A DNA stretch of 64,000 bases from JBLNBN01 sp050260015 (GTDB lineage Bacteria; Bacteroidota; Ignavibacteria; Kapaibacteriales; UBA2268): assembly GCA_050260015.1 (NCBI GenBank), contig JBLNBN010000008.1, positions 1 to 64,000 on the forward strand, given 5' to 3'. This document shows positions 36,193 through 45,348 of the stretch, piece by piece; the first letter of the stretch is position 1; each line of letters begins with the position of its first letter. The notes under the pieces are model-generated. The model saw only the letters and a list, made by a program, of their open reading frames with translations, was not told where the DNA came from and made no database searches. Position numbers and translations under genes: made by a program.

Positions 36193-36684
36193 AATACCAA
36201 CTCCGAATTAATAAATACTAATAGTTTACTGGTGTCTAAAACGAAAATGAATCTTAAATATTATTAATATATGCCGTATTTACATCGCTCCACCTCTCTT
36301 CGATAAGCCTGCGACTGCGCTGTAACGTTCAGTAAAATAACGCGTAATAAAGTATTAGGCGAGGCAAAATAATGTTTTTAATATATTAAAAGATGTCGTA
36401 TATTTGAAACATTACAATAGCGCGAGCGAAGAGAGTAGTATTAACAACAGCCCTAAAAAAGAAAAAATTCTCTATAAAGCTCATCTTAATCCGGTTTTGG
36501 ATAATCCATTTATAAATTAAGATGCGAAAATGGGCGGGTAGCCGCGCCGGAAAATTAGGCGGATTGAACGTGGAATTTAATACTATAAAGTCACATAAGG
36601 ATACAAGGTTAATAGTTTATTGATTGGGCGACTAAAATCGGGCTCGCAAGCTTATTAAATCACTAAATAAATTGGGTAATCATT
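36193..36684. other. AT-rich intergenic region, no gene seen
   Basis: About 490 bp without a supported gene. The only notable structure is a 9-bp inverted repeat, CATCTTAAT (36482-36490) with ATTAAGATG (36516-36524). A 13-bp string at 36335-36347 matches, in reverse orientation, part of the direct repeat at 16385-16461. It presumably holds the dps promoter and that of the next small gene. Confidence 0.5.
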
Positions 36685-36909
36685 ATGATAACGAGCTATT
36701 CAAGAGGGCACGAAATATATTTTGAAGACGGTCAATGGCTATTTCTCGATACGAGAGAGCCCATTAACGACGAGCGGCCTTGCAAACGCTGCGGGAAGAA
36801 TCCTACGGAAGAAGGCTACGATCCCTGCCTTGGACGTTTGGTAGGAGCGGTTAGCGCTTGCTGCGGGCATGGGGTGGAGACTCCCTATTTCATTTTCAGA
36901 GCTTCGTAA
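36685..36909 (+). CDS. Small CxxC-containing conserved protein
   Basis: A 74-residue protein with four Cys in two clusters: RPCKRCGKNPTEEGYDPCLG and GAVSACCGHGVE. The pattern suggests a zinc-binding knuckle plus a second Cys/His cluster. I recall similar small proteins annotated only as conserved hypothetical, often in phage or mobile contexts. An ATG start with GGGTAA upstream gives a weak ribosome site. It stands alone between dps and the tRNA gene. Function is unknown. Confidence 0.65.
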   Translation: MITSYSRGHEIYFEDGQWLFLDTREPINDERPCKRCGKNPTEEGYDPCLGRLVGAVSACCGHGVETPYFIFRAS

Positions 36910-36961
36910 ATACTTAGTAAAACGAAAAGATAAATATGCGTTTTTGAAAAATGGGACACGC

Positions 36962-37001
36962 AAAGAAAAAGCCCGTAACCAAATCAATTAGTTACGGGCT
37001 T
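36962..37001 (-). terminator. Terminator of the tRNA-Ser/polysaccharide unit
   Basis: AAGCCCGTAAC (36969-36979) pairs perfectly with GTTACGGGCTT (36991-37001). On the minus strand it continues into TTTTTCTTTG. Confidence 0.85.
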
Positions 37002-37006
37002 CGTTG

Positions 37007-37088
37007 CGGAGGATGAGGGACTCGAACCCCCACAGGCTTGCGCCCGGCGGTTTTCAAGACCGCTGCAATACCATTATGCGAATCCTCC
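37007..37088 (-). tRNA. tRNA-Ser (anticodon TGA)
   Basis: A class II tRNA on the minus strand. The acceptor arm GGAGGAT/ATCCTCC pairs perfectly (37082-37088 with 37008-37014) with a G discriminator. The anticodon stem GCGGT/ACCGC encloses CTTGAAA, giving anticodon TGA. An extended variable arm (CGGGCGCAAGCCTG) and the T-loop TTCGAGT follow. CCA is not encoded. It lies 23 bp downstream of the polymerase-like gene on the same strand and is followed by a terminator. Confidence 0.95.
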
Positions 37089-37111
37089 CTGCGCCAAGGA
37101 TTACAAAATTA

Positions 37112-38536
37112 TCAATTTTCCTGAACTTTCGCAAGCGCTTTTTCTTCCTGCTCCCTGGCGTACTGCTTTGCCGCTATCTCCGTAAAGGCGAAACCGAATA
37201 GCGTTACGAACATGCCGTCCCTGTAGAAATACTGGGAGCTGGTAAAGTTCGCTATCAATAGTAGGATCATAATCAGGAACGCGCTGATAGCAATGTTCTT
37301 ATAAAATGGATCTTGCACTTTCCTGGCCAATTTTTCAGATTTAACGGTAAAGTAGACGACCACGAAAAGGAATAGGAATGCGATTGGGAACCCCATACGA
37401 TACACGATGAATAGGTACCCGTTGTGGATAATATGCTTGTGCTGCATCGAATCGGAAAGCGGATCCATATAGGAGAACTTTTTTCGCAAGCCGTTTCCGC
37501 CCATGGGCAGGTCCTTTATCCGGTCGATTACCTCGTTGTATTCCGCAATCCTGCCAAGCACGGAAATATCCTTCTTTCCTTCGGTGGAGGAAGACAATCT
37601 GTACTCGAGAATGTTGAATACCGTTTCCGCGTATTGCGGAGCGAAGATCAGTGTCGCCAGGGTCATCATGGTTGCCGCGGCTCCGGTGAAGATCGCTAAT
37701 TTGACCTTCTGGCGGGCGGGCAGGTAGAGCGCAACTATAAATATCTCGGCGATCAGAATAATCCAAAATGTGCGCGAAAACGAAGTTATCAATGCTACTA
37801 CCGTCGTAGAAAAGAATACAAGCAAAAGTAACTTTTGCGATCTCTTCTTAACGTAAAATACAAAAAGCAGCGAGATCAGGCAGGACGCCGTATAGAGAGT
37901 TTGATTAATTCGAACGGAGTAAAGCATTTCATATACGTACTTAATTCCTTTGCGAATGCCGAAGAAATAATCGTAGAATTGCTGTAAATCGTGGTAGAAA
38001 ACTACAACGGCAAAAAAGGCCAGGAAAAGCGCAAATTCCTTTTTCTTGTCCTTGAAAATATCCCGCGCGGGGAAATACAGCAATAGAGTCGAAAAAAGCA
38101 GGTATTCGCTAACGGCGTCCATCAGCCCCACGCCGTTCATGAAGGATACCACGACGACGCCGAGCAAAGCGATAAAGAAAAACATGAAGAACCAATCCCC
38201 GATATGCAGTATGATCCTCGTTCGCCTAACGAAAACGGCCGTAAACAGCCAAATACCCAGGCCGCCGATATAGTAGGCTCCAATAATAACGTCCAGGATC
38301 GAGACGCCGACGTCGCTCGTCCTAAAAAAAACCGACGTGGCTGCGGCTATCGTATACATCCAGAAGATTTGTGATCGGAAAGACAAAACGGCGACAGCCG
38401 CGCCAGCGATGCCGGCCAGAAAATACAGACCGGCGTTAAAAGCGAGGGTCGCCCACAGCCCGAAGCCGAGCGCTATAAGGACTACTCCCGCCGCGCCCGC
38501 CCGTGGTATGTCTATCTTTTGAATAGCGGTAAGCAT
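37112..38536 (-). CDS. O-antigen ligase/polymerase-like membrane protein
   Basis: A 474-residue protein with about ten to twelve transmembrane segments. A large periplasmic loop around residues 310-390 carries LPMGGNGLRKKFSY and KHIIHNGYLFIVYRMGFPIA; the central His in the HNGYL stretch is characteristic of the O-antigen ligase/polymerase (WaaL/Wzy) superfamily. It probably polymerises or ligates a surface polysaccharide. It follows the Wzz-like gene with a 2-bp gap. Whether it is a ligase or a polymerase cannot be decided here; the adjacent Wzz favours polymerase. Confidence 0.8.
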   Translation of the reverse strand: MLTAIQKIDIPRAGAAGVVLIALGFGLWATLAFNAGLYFLAGIAGAAVAVLSFRSQIFWMYTIAAATSVFFRTSDVGVSILDVIIGAYYIGGLGIWLFTAVFVRRTRIILHIGDWFFMFFFIALLGVVVVSFMNGVGLMDAVSEYLLFSTLLLYFPARDIFKDKKKEFALFLAFFAVVVFYHDLQQFYDYFFGIRKGIKYVYEMLYSVRINQTLYTASCLISLLFVFYVKKRSQKLLLLVFFSTTVVALITSFSRTFWIILIAEIFIVALYLPARQKVKLAIFTGAAATMMTLATLIFAPQYAETVFNILEYRLSSSTEGKKDISVLGRIAEYNEVIDRIKDLPMGGNGLRKKFSYMDPLSDSMQHKHIIHNGYLFIVYRMGFPIAFLFLFVVVYFTVKSEKLARKVQDPFYKNIAISAFLIMILLLIANFTSSQYFYRDGMFVTLFGFAFTEIAAKQYAREQEEKALAKVQEN

Positions 38537-38538
38537 CG

Positions 38539-39696
38539 CTATATCGCGGCGGTTTCGGAGTACTTCTTCTTAAACCCGCGCCAGGCGTTGAACCCGATGA
38601 TAAAGATAACCGCGAGCACGAACGCGCCTAGCGTCGAGCCGATAACGATAACGCTGCGAATCGGCTTACTCTTCCGGCCGGCGGGCTCCGCGCCGTCGAC
38701 TATGATCAGGTTCTCAAGCGTGCGCGTTTCGTCGAGCTTGTATTTCTCCATCATGGGGAGCAGGAAGGATTTTACTTTTGAAAACGTTTCAAATTCCGTA
38801 TAAAGCCTCATATACTCTATGCCCGTGGCCGAAGCGTTCCGCACGGAGAAGTCGCCCGCGAAGCCAGGCTGATTTTGGGCCGACCGGATCTTGCTGCGCA
38901 TTTCGTTGCGCAACTTGTCCTGCTGTATGGTCATCGGGTCGTCCTCGCCGTATGTCTTGCGGTAGAAGTCGTACATAATGTCGTATTGCATCGCAGTGGC
39001 GTTCAGATCCGCCAAAGCGGACGAAACGGCCGTGGCTTGCGCCTCCGGAGAGAACATCATCGTTCTGCGGGTGAATTTCGATAGCGAATCGCCAATTACG
39101 GCGAGCATGGAGTCGTTCGCGCGCAATCTTTCCTCGAAATGCGTTCTCGAGAGCGCGGCTTCGTCGCGGAAGAGCTTAATAGCTAAATTATTCGCCATAC
39201 TGATGTAGTCGTTCGCCATCTGAGCGGCGCGAACCCGGTCCTGGTCCCAGATTGTAATCACGTAATTGCCCTCGCGCTCGAGGGCGACCTCTATATTGTC
39301 CTGGACCGCCCCGCGCAGCAACTCCATTTCGGAGGTTGGGATTTCGTATTCCTTTGAAAGGTTATACTTATAGATCAGGGAGTCAAGCACGGTGCGGCTC
39401 GTGAGTATGACCATAAAGGTATACTCGTCGCTGCCTCCCCCGCCGAGCTTTTGCAAGCCAAAATCTTTTAGAGTGGAGCTGACCGCCCCCATTACGTTAT
39501 CGGATTGACCGGCGGACTTGGGCGGCACGGCCGAAATTGTGGAGGAATACCAATTAGGCATTAATAAAGCGACTACGGAAGCAATTATAGCCCCGAGCGC
39601 CGTAAATATAATTATAAACCACCTGTTCCGGAATAGGAGAGCCCAAACGTCCCCGGCTTCAAATTCAGCGCTTTTTGCGGCGTTTCTATCTTGCAT
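38539..39696 (-). CDS. Wzz-type polysaccharide chain-length protein
   Basis: A 385-residue inner-membrane protein with one transmembrane helix near each end (residues about 25-48 and 350-375) and a long helical periplasmic domain between them, the layout of Wzz/PCP proteins. LMPNWYSSTISAVPPKSAGQ after the first helix and AEPAGRKSKPIRSVIVIGST before the second are the usual flanks. No cytoplasmic tyrosine kinase is attached, so it is a PCP-1-like co-polymerase. It starts the two-gene unit with the polymerase-like gene. Confidence 0.85.
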   Translation of the reverse strand: MQDRNAAKSAEFEAGDVWALLFRNRWFIIIFTALGAIIASVVALLMPNWYSSTISAVPPKSAGQSDNVMGAVSSTLKDFGLQKLGGGGSDEYTFMVILTSRTVLDSLIYKYNLSKEYEIPTSEMELLRGAVQDNIEVALEREGNYVITIWDQDRVRAAQMANDYISMANNLAIKLFRDEAALSRTHFEERLRANDSMLAVIGDSLSKFTRRTMMFSPEAQATAVSSALADLNATAMQYDIMYDFYRKTYGEDDPMTIQQDKLRNEMRSKIRSAQNQPGFAGDFSVRNASATGIEYMRLYTEFETFSKVKSFLLPMMEKYKLDETRTLENLIIVDGAEPAGRKSKPIRSVIVIGSTLGAFVLAVIFIIGFNAWRGFKKKYSETAAI

Positions 39697-39762
39697 TGTT
39701 TAGTATGTAATTTGCAAAAAAAGCAAATTAATAAAAAACGTTAAAACTCCGTGCAAAATCAG

Positions 39763-40689
39763 TTAAAACACGATAAAAGCAAAGCTCAGCGCAAGCGACG
39801 TTACTATTAAAAGTTCGTTGGCCAAAGCCCCGCAGGAAGCCCCGGCGCGCCCGGAGTCCCGAAGCAGCTTCGCGGCGAAGGGCAGGGAGGCGAACCCGAC
39901 GAGCAAGCCCCACCGGGAAAGAGACAGCGCAAGCAGCGCGATAATTAAATAGACAAATATAACCGCCGCCCCGAGGAATTTGGAATTCTCATCCTCGTCA
40001 AGCTCGTACGGGTCCGGTTCGATTTTTGAAGTTACGGCCGACCGCGCGCCGTCCAAATTACGCGCGTCGTATAGCGCGGCCCCGAGAAGGCCGGGTACCG
40101 CGGAGAGAAGCACGCCGTTCCAGGCGATATGCATCGCGTTAACGTAGTACGAGCCGAGCGCCGCGGAAATTCCATATAGAATAAACACCAACGCGCGCCC
40201 GGAGGCCGGTATGCTAATCGGGAAGGGACCTCCCGCCGCGATGTAAGCGAAAATAAGAGACATCAAGCCTATAGCCAGCGCGACCTTGCTTGTCAATAGG
40301 GCGATGATCATCCCAAAGCCTACAGCGAGCGCCGTCAGCACAGCCGCAGTGATTTTCAGGTCGCGCGGGCTCGCTATTTCTCGGGCAGGATCGTAGTATT
40401 CCCCCGGCTTTAATTCCCTTGCCGAGTAAGCCAGCCGCAGCATATTACCGATAATATGAATCAAGGCGAAGCAGAGCGCGGAGAGCAAAAAGATCTTCCA
40501 CCTGAAGGAGCCTTCGGAATAAGCGAGCGCCGCTCCCAAAGCCAAAGGCGCCGCCGTCGCCGCGAAAGTCTTCAGGGATGCCGCCCGCAGCCAGGCTCTT
40601 AAGTATTCAGCGGGGGCCACGTCGCGCTTATGCCCCGGGTTTGAGTCGGCCCCGCCGACGATGGATTCAATGGTTCTAGTGGCGCTCAT
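39763..40689 (-). CDS. UbiA-family prenyltransferase, MenA-like
   Basis: A 308-residue membrane protein with about eight or nine helices, resembling 1,4-dihydroxy-2-naphthoate polyprenyltransferase. The position directly after the ubiE/menG gene supports a role in menaquinone synthesis. However, the first Asp-rich motif (normally NDxxD) is not present: the aligned stretch is HIIGNMLRLAYSARE (residues 79-91), with Leu and Ser where the Asp residues should be. The second cluster is only partly recognisable (LYDARNLDGARS). It could be a divergent MenA, a different UbiA-type enzyme, or inactive. ATG start at 40689. Confidence 0.62.
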   Translation of the reverse strand: MSATRTIESIVGGADSNPGHKRDVAPAEYLRAWLRAASLKTFAATAAPLALGAALAYSEGSFRWKIFLLSALCFALIHIIGNMLRLAYSARELKPGEYYDPAREIASPRDLKITAAVLTALAVGFGMIIALLTSKVALAIGLMSLIFAYIAAGGPFPISIPASGRALVFILYGISAALGSYYVNAMHIAWNGVLLSAVPGLLGAALYDARNLDGARSAVTSKIEPDPYELDEDENSKFLGAAVIFVYLIIALLALSLSRWGLLVGFASLPFAAKLLRDSGRAGASCGALANELLIVTSLALSFAFIVF

Positions 40690-40730
40690 ATCTATTTCTA
40701 TATTAAGTTTTTACAATTTTAATTTCAAGT

Positions 40731-41444
40731 TCATCTAATTCTTCCTATGTAACAATATGCCAAACCAAAGCTCAAAGTTGTAGCGGACAGCGCGCTAAAT
40801 TCGGCCGCCGATCTCATTATCTCCAGGAACTCCTGCCCGGAGGGGAAGGAGGAGGAGGTATCGGGCAAATACTTGTAGGCCGCCGCATTGCCGGTAATTA
40901 AGCCGCCGATCAGCGGCAAAGCCCATGGCGCATAGTACTTATAAAAAGCCTTTGAAACGACTCCGCCCGGGGCTCCGAACTCTAAAACTACGACCTTGCC
41001 CCCAGGCTTTAGCATTTTTGCCATTTGCTCGATCCCCCGCGCGGCATTTGGGAAGTTCCTAACCCCGAAGCCGCAAACGACGGCGTCGAACCTCTCGCCG
41101 CCAAGAGCGTTCAAATCCAGGTCCATCGCGTCCTGCTCGACTGCGCCGATTGGCAAATTGCGCCCGGCAAATTTCGATTTGGCGATCCGTAGCATTTCCG
41201 GGCTAAAGTCCGAGGCAACTACGGAGCCAGTCGGCCCGACCGCCTTATGCAGCTCGATAGCGAAGTCGCCCGTGCCGCAAGCGATATCCAGCGCGCGCGT
41301 TCCGGCTTTTAAATCTGCAAGCCTGACGGCTCTTCTTCGCCAGGAGCGATGATGTCCAAGCGATAAAACGTCGTTGGCCGCGTCGTATCGTTCGGCAATA
41401 TCGCCGAACATATTTTTAACGTTTGATTCCATGACTATTAACAT
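40731..41444 (-). CDS. ubiE: Demethylmenaquinone methyltransferase UbiE/MenG
   Basis: A 237-residue SAM-dependent methyltransferase that adds the last methyl group to menaquinone (or ubiquinone). MFGDIAERYDAANDVLSLG at the N-terminus, ALDIACGTGDFAIEL (SAM motif) and CGFGVRNFPNAARGIEQM are UbiE/MenG signatures. Menaquinone is the likelier product in this group and fits the complex I genes in the window. The start may be ATG at 41444 or at 41432 (MESNVKN); neither has a good ribosome site. It forms a two-gene unit with the MenA-like gene, 41 bp apart. Confidence 0.92.
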   Translation of the reverse strand: MLIVMESNVKNMFGDIAERYDAANDVLSLGHHRSWRRRAVRLADLKAGTRALDIACGTGDFAIELHKAVGPTGSVVASDFSPEMLRIAKSKFAGRNLPIGAVEQDAMDLDLNALGGERFDAVVCGFGVRNFPNAARGIEQMAKMLKPGGKVVVLEFGAPGGVVSKAFYKYYAPWALPLIGGLITGNAAAYKYLPDTSSSFPSGQEFLEIMRSAAEFSALSATTLSFGLAYCYIGRIR

Positions 41445-41629
41445 TTGTTAAGTATTTAGCGTACATACCCTAAAAATATTTTTTGTAAATTGTAAGACGG
41501 TTCGAAGGATTTTTGCTTGGCATAGAGAATTCATTATGCCGTCTAACAATATTTTTTTAAATTAAATGTTATGTATGAACGCCGTAGCATATCCATTAAT
41601 TTGGAAATAAATTAAATCCCGGAAGAAAT

Positions 41630-43861
41630 ATGAATAACAATCCAGATAGAGTACAAATCGACGCGGAATCGCAGGAAATGATTCGCTCTTTCGTTTCGGA
41701 GGCATTCGATTCGTTGGACGCCAACGAGCCTATGGTCGAATACTTGCATCAAGACGATAACGCGGAGCACGTCAACGCGATATTCAGGGTTTTTCATACA
41801 TTAAAGGGGCTCTCCGGCTTCTTCGAGATGACTGTAATAAATCGCGTCACGCACGAAGCCGAAACGCTTTTAGACGTTATGAGAAAGCAAAACCAGCGTC
41901 AGAGCGAGGAAACGATCTCGACTATTTATTCGACGTTTGATTTCCTGAGGGACCTGCTTCAGCGGGTTAATACCGAATGGACCGATAAATCCGGCGAAGA
42001 CGAGGCGGAGGATATGGTAGTCATTTTGCGAGACGCGATTGAGCGCGCGCTGAGCGCTCCGAAGGAACTCGTTATAGAACTGGACGAACCCGGCGCGAGA
42101 AAGCCGTCGGAACCGGCGGAGACGCCCGTAAAGGAAGAAAAGGCGCCCGATCTGCCGCCGTTCCCTGAAGAGCTGATCAATCAGTACTTGACGAGCGCGT
42201 ACGAGCTGCTTGAAAGCGCCGCCAATAATTTAATGGCCCTGGAGAAGGACCCGGAGAACTACGAGCTAATCGGGGAAATATTCGGCTCGGTGCATAGCCT
42301 CAAGGGCAATTCCGGGTTTATGGGGCTGGGCGACGTCGAAGAACTGGCCGCCGAGATGGAGGCCATATTGCATTCCATTCGCTCCCGCGAGCTCGAGGTG
42401 GAGCAAAACATAATCACTATACTGCTGGGAAATTGCGAGTACATCCGCGCCGGCATAGATAAGCTGGCCGCAAGCCTGCGCGGCTTTAAGGGGCAGGAAC
42501 AGCCCGTCGAGGAGCCTGACAATTATCCCGAGGAAGTTCCTCCGCCGGATGAGACCCCGATCATGCCCGATATACCCGAGGAAGTTCCACCCCCGGCGCC
42601 AGTTCCCGAACCGGATACCGGCAAACCGGAAGCGCGCGCAAAATCAACCGGCGCCGTTTCCTCCCAAAGCTTTCAGCAGCTTCAGAGAAAAGATATACGG
42701 GTCGAGACCAGCAAGATCGATAAGCTGTTCGATCTCGTCGGGGAATTGATTACTATCGAGAGCATGGTTACGAAAAATCCCGATTTAGCCGGCTTGAACC
42801 TGCCGAACTTTACAAAGTCCGCAAGCCAGCTTAATAAGATAACTCGCGAGCTGCAGGAAATCACTATGAGCGTGCGCATGATGCCGCTCGAGGGATTATT
42901 CAATAAGATGAAAAGGCTCGTCCGCGACGTTTCCCTGAAAATGGGCAAAAAAGTCAATTTGGAGATATCGGGCCAGGAGACGGAAATGGATAAGAACGTT
43001 ATCGACGAGATATCCGATCCGCTCGTACATATCCTAAGAAATTCAATCGATCACGGTATAGAATCCCCCGAGAAACGTATTGCAGCCGGCAAGCCGGAGA
43101 CCGGGAGCCTCGAGCTTCGCGCCCGTTACGAAGGCAACGAGATACTTATAATCGTGCGCGACGACGGCGCTGGCATATCGCGCGAGAAGGCGCTTGCAAA
43201 AGCCGAAGCGAAGGGATTATTAACTCAAGCCGCCGACAAAATGACCGATAAAGAGATTTATTCGCTGATATTCGAGCCCGGATTCTCCACGGCGGAGAAG
43301 GTGACCGATATATCGGGCAGGGGAGTCGGCCTGGACGTCGTTAAAAAGAACATGGAGAAACTTCGCGGCTCGATCGACGTATCCAGCGTTGCGGGCAGCG
43401 GATCAGTTTTTACGTTGAGGATACCCTTAACGCTCGCGATTATGGAAGCCATGCTTATCCGGGTTGGCGAGGCCCGCTACGCCCTGCCGCTGCTTTCAGT
43501 CACCGAGTCGTTCCGCGCGACGAATTCAAGTATTACCCAGACTATGGACGGGCTTGAAATAGTGCGCGTGCGCGACGAAGTAATGCCTGTCGTCAGGTTG
43601 CACGAATTCTTCGGCGACGCTCCCGACAGCGAGCGATTAGAGGACGGGATATTAATAATATTAGAGAGCCGCGAGAAGAAAGTTTGTATGTTCGCCGACG
43701 AAATACTCGGGCAACAGCAAGCCGTTATTAAAGGATTGAGCGATTACATCGGAAAAACTCCCGGCATAACGGGCTGCATGATACTTGGCGACGGCTCGAT
43801 CGGCTTAATCCTCGACATCGAGAGCATAATCTCCCTGAGCGAAGTTAAGCTCGCCGTCTAA
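41630..43861 (+). CDS. cheA: Chemotaxis histidine kinase CheA with two HPt domains
   Basis: A 743-residue CheA. Two HPt domains lie in tandem: FHTLKGLSGFFEM with phospho-acceptor His56 and VHSLKGNSGFMGL with His222. A Pro/Glu-rich linker (about residues 290-340) follows, then the dimerisation domain (KIDKLFDLVGELITIESMVT), the ATPase domain (LRNSIDHGIESPEKR, VRDDGAGI, DISGRGVGLDVVK) and a C-terminal CheW-like domain. I see no CheY-binding P2 domain. It starts the che operon. By family knowledge it phosphorylates CheY and CheB in response to receptors; no receptor gene is in the window. Confidence 0.94.
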   Translation: MNNNPDRVQIDAESQEMIRSFVSEAFDSLDANEPMVEYLHQDDNAEHVNAIFRVFHTLKGLSGFFEMTVINRVTHEAETLLDVMRKQNQRQSEETISTIYSTFDFLRDLLQRVNTEWTDKSGEDEAEDMVVILRDAIERALSAPKELVIELDEPGARKPSEPAETPVKEEKAPDLPPFPEELINQYLTSAYELLESAANNLMALEKDPENYELIGEIFGSVHSLKGNSGFMGLGDVEELAAEMEAILHSIRSRELEVEQNIITILLGNCEYIRAGIDKLAASLRGFKGQEQPVEEPDNYPEEVPPPDETPIMPDIPEEVPPPAPVPEPDTGKPEARAKSTGAVSSQSFQQLQRKDIRVETSKIDKLFDLVGELITIESMVTKNPDLAGLNLPNFTKSASQLNKITRELQEITMSVRMMPLEGLFNKMKRLVRDVSLKMGKKVNLEISGQETEMDKNVIDEISDPLVHILRNSIDHGIESPEKRIAAGKPETGSLELRARYEGNEILIIVRDDGAGISREKALAKAEAKGLLTQAADKMTDKEIYSLIFEPGFSTAEKVTDISGRGVGLDVVKKNMEKLRGSIDVSSVAGSGSVFTLRIPLTLAIMEAMLIRVGEARYALPLLSVTESFRATNSSITQTMDGLEIVRVRDEVMPVVRLHEFFGDAPDSERLEDGILIILESREKKVCMFADEILGQQQAVIKGLSDYIGKTPGITGCMILGDGSIGLILDIESIISLSEVKLAV

Positions 43862-43906
43862 CTAACGTAATAAATAGTCCCAGGTAAATTATGGAGATAT
43901 GGAATA

Positions 43907-44437
43907 ATGAAAGAATCGGAAGAAATAATAGATAATATCGAAGACGGGTTCGAAGACGAGGACACCCTTGAAAATAGATATTTAACCTTTAGAGTAAACA
44001 ACGAGCACTATGCCCTCGAGATCCGGCACGTTACGGAAATACTCGGCGTGCAGAAAATTACCCGCGTGCCGAACACCCGCGATTTTATCATTGGCATAAT
44101 GAATCTTCGCGGTATTATATACCCGGTGCTGGACGTTCGCCGTAGATTCGGCATCCCGACAATTGAATGGAACGACAGGACTTGCATTGTCGTCATACAG
44201 GTCGATAACGTTGGGTTAGGGCTGCTCGTCGACGAAGTCTCGGAAGTGGTTACTATGCCGCCCGAAACTATATCGGAGGCTCCTTCGACTAATAAGGGGG
44301 CGCAGAGTAAATTTATCGCCGGCATAGGGAAGCTCGGCGACGCGCTGATTATATTACTTGATATTTACAGGTTGCTTTGGGACGATTTCGAGCGGCGCGA
44401 CGTCGATCCGCTTACTAATCCCGCCGCTAAGCTGTAG
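43907..44437 (+). CDS. cheW: Chemotaxis adaptor CheW
   Basis: A 176-residue CheW with an acidic N-terminal extension of about 20 residues. YLTFRVNNEHYALEIRHVTE, GIMNLRGIIYPVLDVRRRFG and GLGLLVDEVSEVV are standard CheW strands. It couples receptors to CheA. GGAGATATGGAATA precedes the ATG. It lies 45 bp after cheA and 10 bp before cheR. Confidence 0.94.
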   Translation: MKESEEIIDNIEDGFEDEDTLENRYLTFRVNNEHYALEIRHVTEILGVQKITRVPNTRDFIIGIMNLRGIIYPVLDVRRRFGIPTIEWNDRTCIVVIQVDNVGLGLLVDEVSEVVTMPPETISEAPSTNKGAQSKFIAGIGKLGDALIILLDIYRLLWDDFERRDVDPLTNPAAKL

Positions 44438-44447
44438 AGTAGCCGGA

Positions 44448-45305
44448 ATGCAAAATAATTATTCGGAAATAAAACCAATAGTATTCGTAGAAATTCGCGA
44501 GGACGAGTTCCACGCTCTTAGCTCGCTCGTTTATGATCAAATCGGGATTAACCTGACGGAAGAAAAGCGCACGCTTTTAACGGGGAGATTGCAAAAGATA
44601 CTTCGCCGCGAAAAGTTCCGTTCCTTCCGCGAGTACTACGATTATGTAACTAACGACAAAACGGGCGACGCGCTAACCGAGCTGGCCAATACGATCTCGA
44701 CGAATCATACTTTCTTCGGTAGGGAAAAGGACCATTTCGACTATTTCCTGAACGTAACGCTGCCGGAAGTAACGGGTAATTTACGCGCTAAGGGCAGCAA
44801 CGACCTCCGCGTCTGGTGCGCGGGTTGCTCGACCGGGGAGGAGGCGTATACGCTCGTTATGCTTATGATGGAGCGCCTGGGCGCGCAGTACTCATCGTGG
44901 AACGCCGGGGCCTTAGCGACGGATATTTCGGCTTCCGCGCTGGAAAAAGCCGTAGAAGCGATTTATCCGGAAGAGCGCGTAAGGCCGCTCGACGAGAACC
45001 TGAAGTCCAAGTACATGAAGAAGCTTCCTTCGGGGTTCTGGACTGTCACGGAAGCCGTTAAGAAGGAAGTGCTGTTTAGAAAATTTAACTTAATGTCGGA
45101 AGTTTTTCCTTTCAGAAAGCCGTTCGACGTAATATTTTGCCGCAACGTAATGATATATTTCGACCCGCCGACACGGGAGCGATTGATCAATAAATTTTAC
45201 GATTGCCTGGTCGACGGCGGATATTTATTTATAGGGCATTCGGAGACGATCCGGCGCGACGCAAGCGCGTTTAAATATATTATGCCCGCAGTTTATAAAA
45301 AATAA
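44448..45305 (+). CDS. cheR: Chemotaxis methyltransferase CheR
   Basis: A 285-residue SAM-dependent methyltransferase that methylates receptor Glu residues. The frame is open further upstream inside cheW, but the ATG at 44448, preceded by GTAGCCGGA, starts the folded part (VEIREDEFHALSSLVYDQIG). Diagnostic motifs are STNHTFFGREKDHFDYFL, LRVWCAGCSTGEEAYTLVML and IFCRNVMIYFD. Fourth-to-third gene spacing is tight (10 bp from cheW). Confidence 0.93.
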   Translation: MQNNYSEIKPIVFVEIREDEFHALSSLVYDQIGINLTEEKRTLLTGRLQKILRREKFRSFREYYDYVTNDKTGDALTELANTISTNHTFFGREKDHFDYFLNVTLPEVTGNLRAKGSNDLRVWCAGCSTGEEAYTLVMLMMERLGAQYSSWNAGALATDISASALEKAVEAIYPEERVRPLDENLKSKYMKKLPSGFWTVTEAVKKEVLFRKFNLMSEVFPFRKPFDVIFCRNVMIYFDPPTRERLINKFYDCLVDGGYLFIGHSETIRRDASAFKYIMPAVYKK

Positions 45306-45348
45306 CGTATTTTAAATAATTCAAAAATTCAAAAGCAAACAAAACCCA

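Noticed and set aside
36335..36347. Third copy of the 16.4-kb direct repeat, in reverse orientation
   Set aside because: Only 13 bp match (AAATAACGCGTAA), which is too short to separate from chance.
37007..37088. tRNA-Ser as an integration site
   Set aside because: No duplicated tRNA 3' fragment or integrase gene was found nearby.
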